Positions 15,637 to 18,401 of a DNA stretch of 18,401 nt are shown piece after piece. The stretch lies in the NCBI GenBank assembly GCA_001275005.1, contig JWZX01003074.1, positions 1 to 18,401 on the forward strand. Direction: 5' to 3'. Both the position numbers and the translations under genes were made by a program. Origin of the DNA: Chrysochromulina tobinii (taxonomy: Eukaryota; Haptophyta; Prymnesiales; Chrysochromulinaceae). The first letter of the stretch is position 1, and every line of letters starts with the position of its first letter. The notes beneath the pieces are model-generated. The model was not told where the DNA came from. It saw nothing but the letters and a program-made list of their open reading frames with translations, and made no database searches.

Positions 15637-17488
15637 ATGCATCCACTAGCTACGGCGTCGCTCCTCCTGCCCTCGCTCCTATCGCCGCACTGCCCCACAT
15701 GCGCAGCCTCGCGCCAACGGATTTCGATCCTGTCGATGGAGGTGCATGAAAACGAGTCTTCCGGCCCGGTCCAAGTGTTGGTTCAGCCTGCCGACCCGGA
15801 TCCGATGGACCGACTCATGGAAGTGGTCACCACCTCCGGGAGCGGAGCTTATGGCATCATGTTCGGCTGCGTCGTCATCGTCGCCCTCCATTCTCTCATG
15901 GCCTTCGGCACGCTCACCGGCATTTTCCTCGACAGCTCGATTGCGCGCGACCTTGCCTTGCCGGTCGAGCTGGTCGCCCTGAGCAAATCGCTCGTGTTCT
16001 TCGGCTGGATCCCTGGCGCGCTGCTCGGCGGCCCCGCGGGCGATCGCCTCGGGCGCAAACGTGCGGCCGTCCTCTTTTCGTTGGTGGCCTCGGTCGGCCT
16101 GCTCGCGACGGGCCTCACACCCGCCGGCTCGTGTGCGGCACTGCTCGGCTCGCGGGCGTTGACTGGCATCGGCATCGGCGGGATGTACGCCCCGAGCTTC
16201 ACGTTGCTCGTCGAGAGCAGCGATCCAAATCGCAAGGGCTCGATCGCGACCACGTGGACTTGGGGGTATGTTGCCGGCGTCGCAATCCTCTGCGGACTGC
16301 ACTACGGGACGAGTGCACTTCTGAGCTGGGACTGGCGGGCCGAGATGCTGCTGCTTGGGGCATGGGGGATCACCTTCGCGCTGGTGACGCAGATGCTCGT
16401 GACCGAATCTCCAAAGTACCTGATCGCGAGCGGAGCTACCACTGAGGGCCTCGACTCGGCCAGGTGCGATCTCCCTTGATTGCATGTGATTGCCTCTGAT
16501 GGGAGGGTCTCGACTCGGCCAGGTGCGATCTCCCTTGATTGCATGTGATTGCCTCTGATCGGAGGGTCTCGACTCGACCAGAACTATGGGCCAGTGGAAT
16601 GGAGTCGACGTGGACAGCTTCCTCGCGTCGGACCCGTTCCTCGCCAAGCTACGCGACGCCGAGCGAGCTTGCGACAGGTCCAAGGCTGCCTATGGCGACA
16701 CTATCTCGCTCTCTGGCGCGGCCGAGGGGCGCACGGATGATTCCGCGTCATCATCCGAGGCTGCCTGCACGGCCTTCGCCACCGAGGAGTACTCCTGGAT
16801 GGACCTCTTCGCGCCAGGAGAGGCCGGCCTGCCTCGCACCCTCACGTTTGCTGTCATGGAGATCGCGTACAACATGGCGTTCTATGGCATCATCTTCTCG
16901 GCTGGCGCGTTCAGCGACCAGGTGCGATCTCCCTTGATTGCCCCTGAGTGCCCTTGATTGCCCTTAATGACACACGGCGCGTTGAGCGACCAGTTGCTCC
17001 TCAACCTCGTGCTGCTCGCCGCCGCTGACCTACCGGGCTCGACGATCGCGGGCTCCATGTGCGACACGGTCGGAGCGAAGCTGACCGCCCTCCGCTTCTT
17101 TGGCGCGGCGAGCATGTGCGTGCTCGCGTTTGCGGCGTTTGAGGCCTGGGCGGCGGCGGGCGGGGCGGAGATGGCCGCGACGATGCCCCTACCGATACAT
17201 CTGGTGCCGGCCGCGCTCTCTCTCTTGGGAAAGTCTCTGTGCAGCGGAGCCTTCACAGCGACCATGCTCCTCTTCAACGAGAACTACCCTGTGATGCTCC
17301 GCTCGGCCGCCCTCGGCAGCGGCTTGATGTTTGGCAAGATGGGCGCCTCTTCGGCGCCCCTTCTCGCCACCGCCTTACCCCTCTTCGCTGTCCTCGGTCT
17401 CTCCGGGGGAGCCCTCCTCGCCGCCACGGCGTGCGTCTCGACGCTCCCCGAGTCCCAGGTTCAGCCAGCTTCGGGCGAGATCCGATAG
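15637..17488 (+). CDS. Major facilitator superfamily transporter, SLC22/SV2-like
   Basis: Exons 15637-16463, 16582-16921 and 16994-17488 join in frame to 553 residues; ATG 15736 (520 residues) is an alternative start. Twelve hydrophobic segments are visible. Motif A GDRLGRKRA follows segment 2; GSRALTGIGIGGMYAP is segment 4; VTESPKYLI after segment 6 is the ESPR-like signature; a long acidic, Ser-rich cytosolic loop holds exon 2; FNENYPVMLRSAALGSG is the segment 10-11 signature typical of organic ion and SV2-type carriers; it ends near VSTLPES. The substrate is unknown; organic anions or cations, or sugars, are the family's usual cargo. Both introns interrupt the loop region between segments 6 and 8 and are unusual tandem duplications. 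Confidence 0.85.
16464..16581 (+). repeat. MFS intron 1, 118 nt, two tandem 59-bp units
   Basis: Units 16464-16522 and 16523-16581 differ at two positions. Each starts GTGCGATCTC and ends in a copy of the exon 1 tail (CTCGACTCGGCCAG), so each unit alone has a GT...AG pair. The middle has 10-bp-phased words (CTCCCTTGAT/TGCATGTGAT/TGCCTCTGAT). Confidence 0.92.
16922..16993 (+). repeat. MFS intron 2, 72 nt, ending in a copy of the upstream exon end
   Basis: Donor GACCAG/GTGCGA, acceptor GACCAG/TTGC, phase 0. The last 18 nt (16976-16993) match the last 18 nt of exon 2 (16904-16921) at 17 positions; the offset, 72, equals the intron length. Four 10-bp units (CCCTTGATTG type) fill 16931-16970. The first 19 nt of the intron equal the first 19 of MFS intron 1. 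Confidence 0.92.
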
Positions 17489-17641
17489 AGTGTATTTGAA
17501 ATGACAAAATTCCTTCAAAATGTCACGCCAGCCCCCTGGAGAGCGTGGGGGGACCGCGACGAAACTGAGTCTGACTGACATCCGCTGCCCGCCCGCAACA
17601 GCGCGAGACAAAACTCGACGGTTAACGGTGTTTTCCAACAG

Positions 17642-18016
17642 TTGAGGAGCTGTGAAATGTTTTCTCACAGCTCCTCAAGTTCGAGCAGCTGTGAGTTTCA
17701 TTCTCACAGCTCCTCGCAACTTGTAGCACCTGTGACTGTAAAAACTCGCAGCTCGACAACTTGAGGAGCCGCGAGTTTTAATCTCACAGCTGCTACAACT
17801 GTTGCGAGGAACTGTGAGAAAACCTCTTAAAAGGTTCACAGCTCCCTCTAACATTGAGAGGCAGTGAGAATGAAACTCACAGCTGCTCAAAGTGTAGGAG
17901 CTGTGAAAATAAAAACTCACAGCTGCTTCAATGTTCCGACGAGCTGCGAGAAAAGCCACAAAAATACTCACAGCTCCTCGACTTTGAGCAGCTGTGAATT
18001 CTGCTTTTGGAGCTCG
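17642..18016. repeat. Array of hairpin-forming inverted repeats (AGCTGTGA / TCACAGCT)
   Basis: About eight or nine hairpin units in 375 bp. The best is TTGAGGAGCTGTGA (17642-17655), 9-nt loop, exact complement (17665-17678). The next (17682-17716) has a 14-bp stem with one mismatch and a 7-nt loop. Later units diverge but keep AGCTGTGA-like left arms and TCACAGCT right arms with short A/T-rich loops and AACTTG-like linkers. The stretch is much richer in A/T than the genes. Nothing coding is apparent in 17489-18401. Confidence 0.85.
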
Positions 18017-18127
18017 TCAAGTCGCAAGATGCCGCGCGAAGCTCACGCGCGCGAGCACGTCGTTCGCAAACATGCGACGCCGTGCCCTTCTGGGTCTCCT
18101 GGGAGGTGTCTTGGGGTGAAGGACCTG

Positions 18128-18244
18128 TGAAGTGGAAAAAAGCGGTCTCGCGAGACCGCCTTATTTTCCATTTCATCAGCCAACCACCCAGAATTCATCG
18201 GTCACAAAATCCAGAATTCCACAACTCCGTGACTGATGAAATGG
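18128..18244. repeat. Foldback element around an 18-bp perfect palindrome
   Basis: GCGGTCTCGCGAGACCGC (18142-18159) is a perfect palindrome; the flanks extend pairing to TGAAGTGGAAAA (from 18128) against TTTTCCATTTCA (to 18175). A further pair, CCATTTCATCAG (18168-18179) and CTGATGAAATGG (18233-18244), is an exact 12-bp inverted repeat enclosing about 53 bp, giving competing folds. Confidence 0.8.
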
Positions 18245-18318
18245 ATAATTAGCTGACTGTCAGTCGTGAAAGAGAACCTGAGTTGCTCCGTTCCAGCTGG
18301 AGCGAAAAACTCAGACTT

Positions 18319-18401
18319 GAGCAGCTGCGAAAAACATCACAGAAAATATTCACAGCTCGACTCAACTTACCAAGAGCTGTGACAATTCGACTCACAGCTC
18401 A
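18319..18401. repeat. Further AGCTGTGA/TCACAGCT hairpin units at the right edge
   Basis: GAGCAGCTGCGA with TTCACAGCTCG, then AGAGCTGTGA with CTCACAGCTCA, resume the array after the foldback element, and continue off the window. Confidence 0.75.

Noticed and set aside
15679-16683. 334-codon minus-strand frame opposite the MFS gene
   Set aside because: Very high Arg/Glu/Asp/His content, crosses the intron, no motif; shadow of the transporter.
17640-18401. CRISPR array
   Set aside because: Repeats are inverted hairpin arms with variable loops and no constant direct repeat plus unique spacer pattern, and the setting is eukaryotic.

Overview
This window looks like GC-rich nuclear DNA from a eukaryotic alga. 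The genes are single-copy eukaryotic families (SM-like trafficking protein, CREST-type membrane protein, dynamin, GT77 arabinosyltransferase, alternative oxidase, cold-shock protein, MFS carrier). Four of them are interrupted by short spliceosomal introns (72 to 224 nt, mostly starting GTGCG). The proteins are rich in Ala, Arg and Pro. A haptophyte or another chlorophyll-c alga fits best, but that is inference; no taxonomic marker is present.

Layout: 1-732 (minus) is the N-terminal part of an SCFD2/MIP3-like Sec1-family protein running off the left edge. 1146-2515 (minus) is a two-exon CREST-like membrane protein. 2798-4590 (minus) is a two-exon SGNH hydrolase. 4748-7231 (plus) is an uninterrupted GT77 glycosyltransferase, divergent from the hydrolase across about 157 bp. 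7811-8731 (minus) is a glutathione S-transferase-like protein. 9321-12190 (minus) is a four-exon dynamin-related GTPase. 12365-13396 (minus) is a Pro-rich cold-shock-domain protein with an unresolved 5' end. 14073-14899 (plus) is an alternative oxidase with one 11-nt interruption. 15637-17488 (plus) is a three-exon MFS transporter. From 17489 to the end there are no genes, but a dense array of hairpin-forming inverted repeats. The genes do not form one pathway; this is an ordinary compact gene neighbourhood.

The striking signal is in the introns. Three introns (hydrolase intron, both MFS introns) are direct tandem duplications of an exon edge: the duplication period equals the intron length (104 and 72 bp) or half of it (2 x 59 bp). 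Two dynamin introns carry internal copies of their own exon-intron junction. Nearly every intron is also filled with short tandem repeats of 10 or 11 bp, often related to TTGATTG/CTGATG. The alternative oxidase gene has an 11-bp tandem duplication inside an otherwise intact exon. Together these suggest that this genome makes introns by local tandem duplication, possibly with a family of introner-like short repeats, and that the window catches several stages of the process. The second unexplained structure is the AGCTGTGA/TCACAGCT hairpin array at the right end, next to a foldback element.
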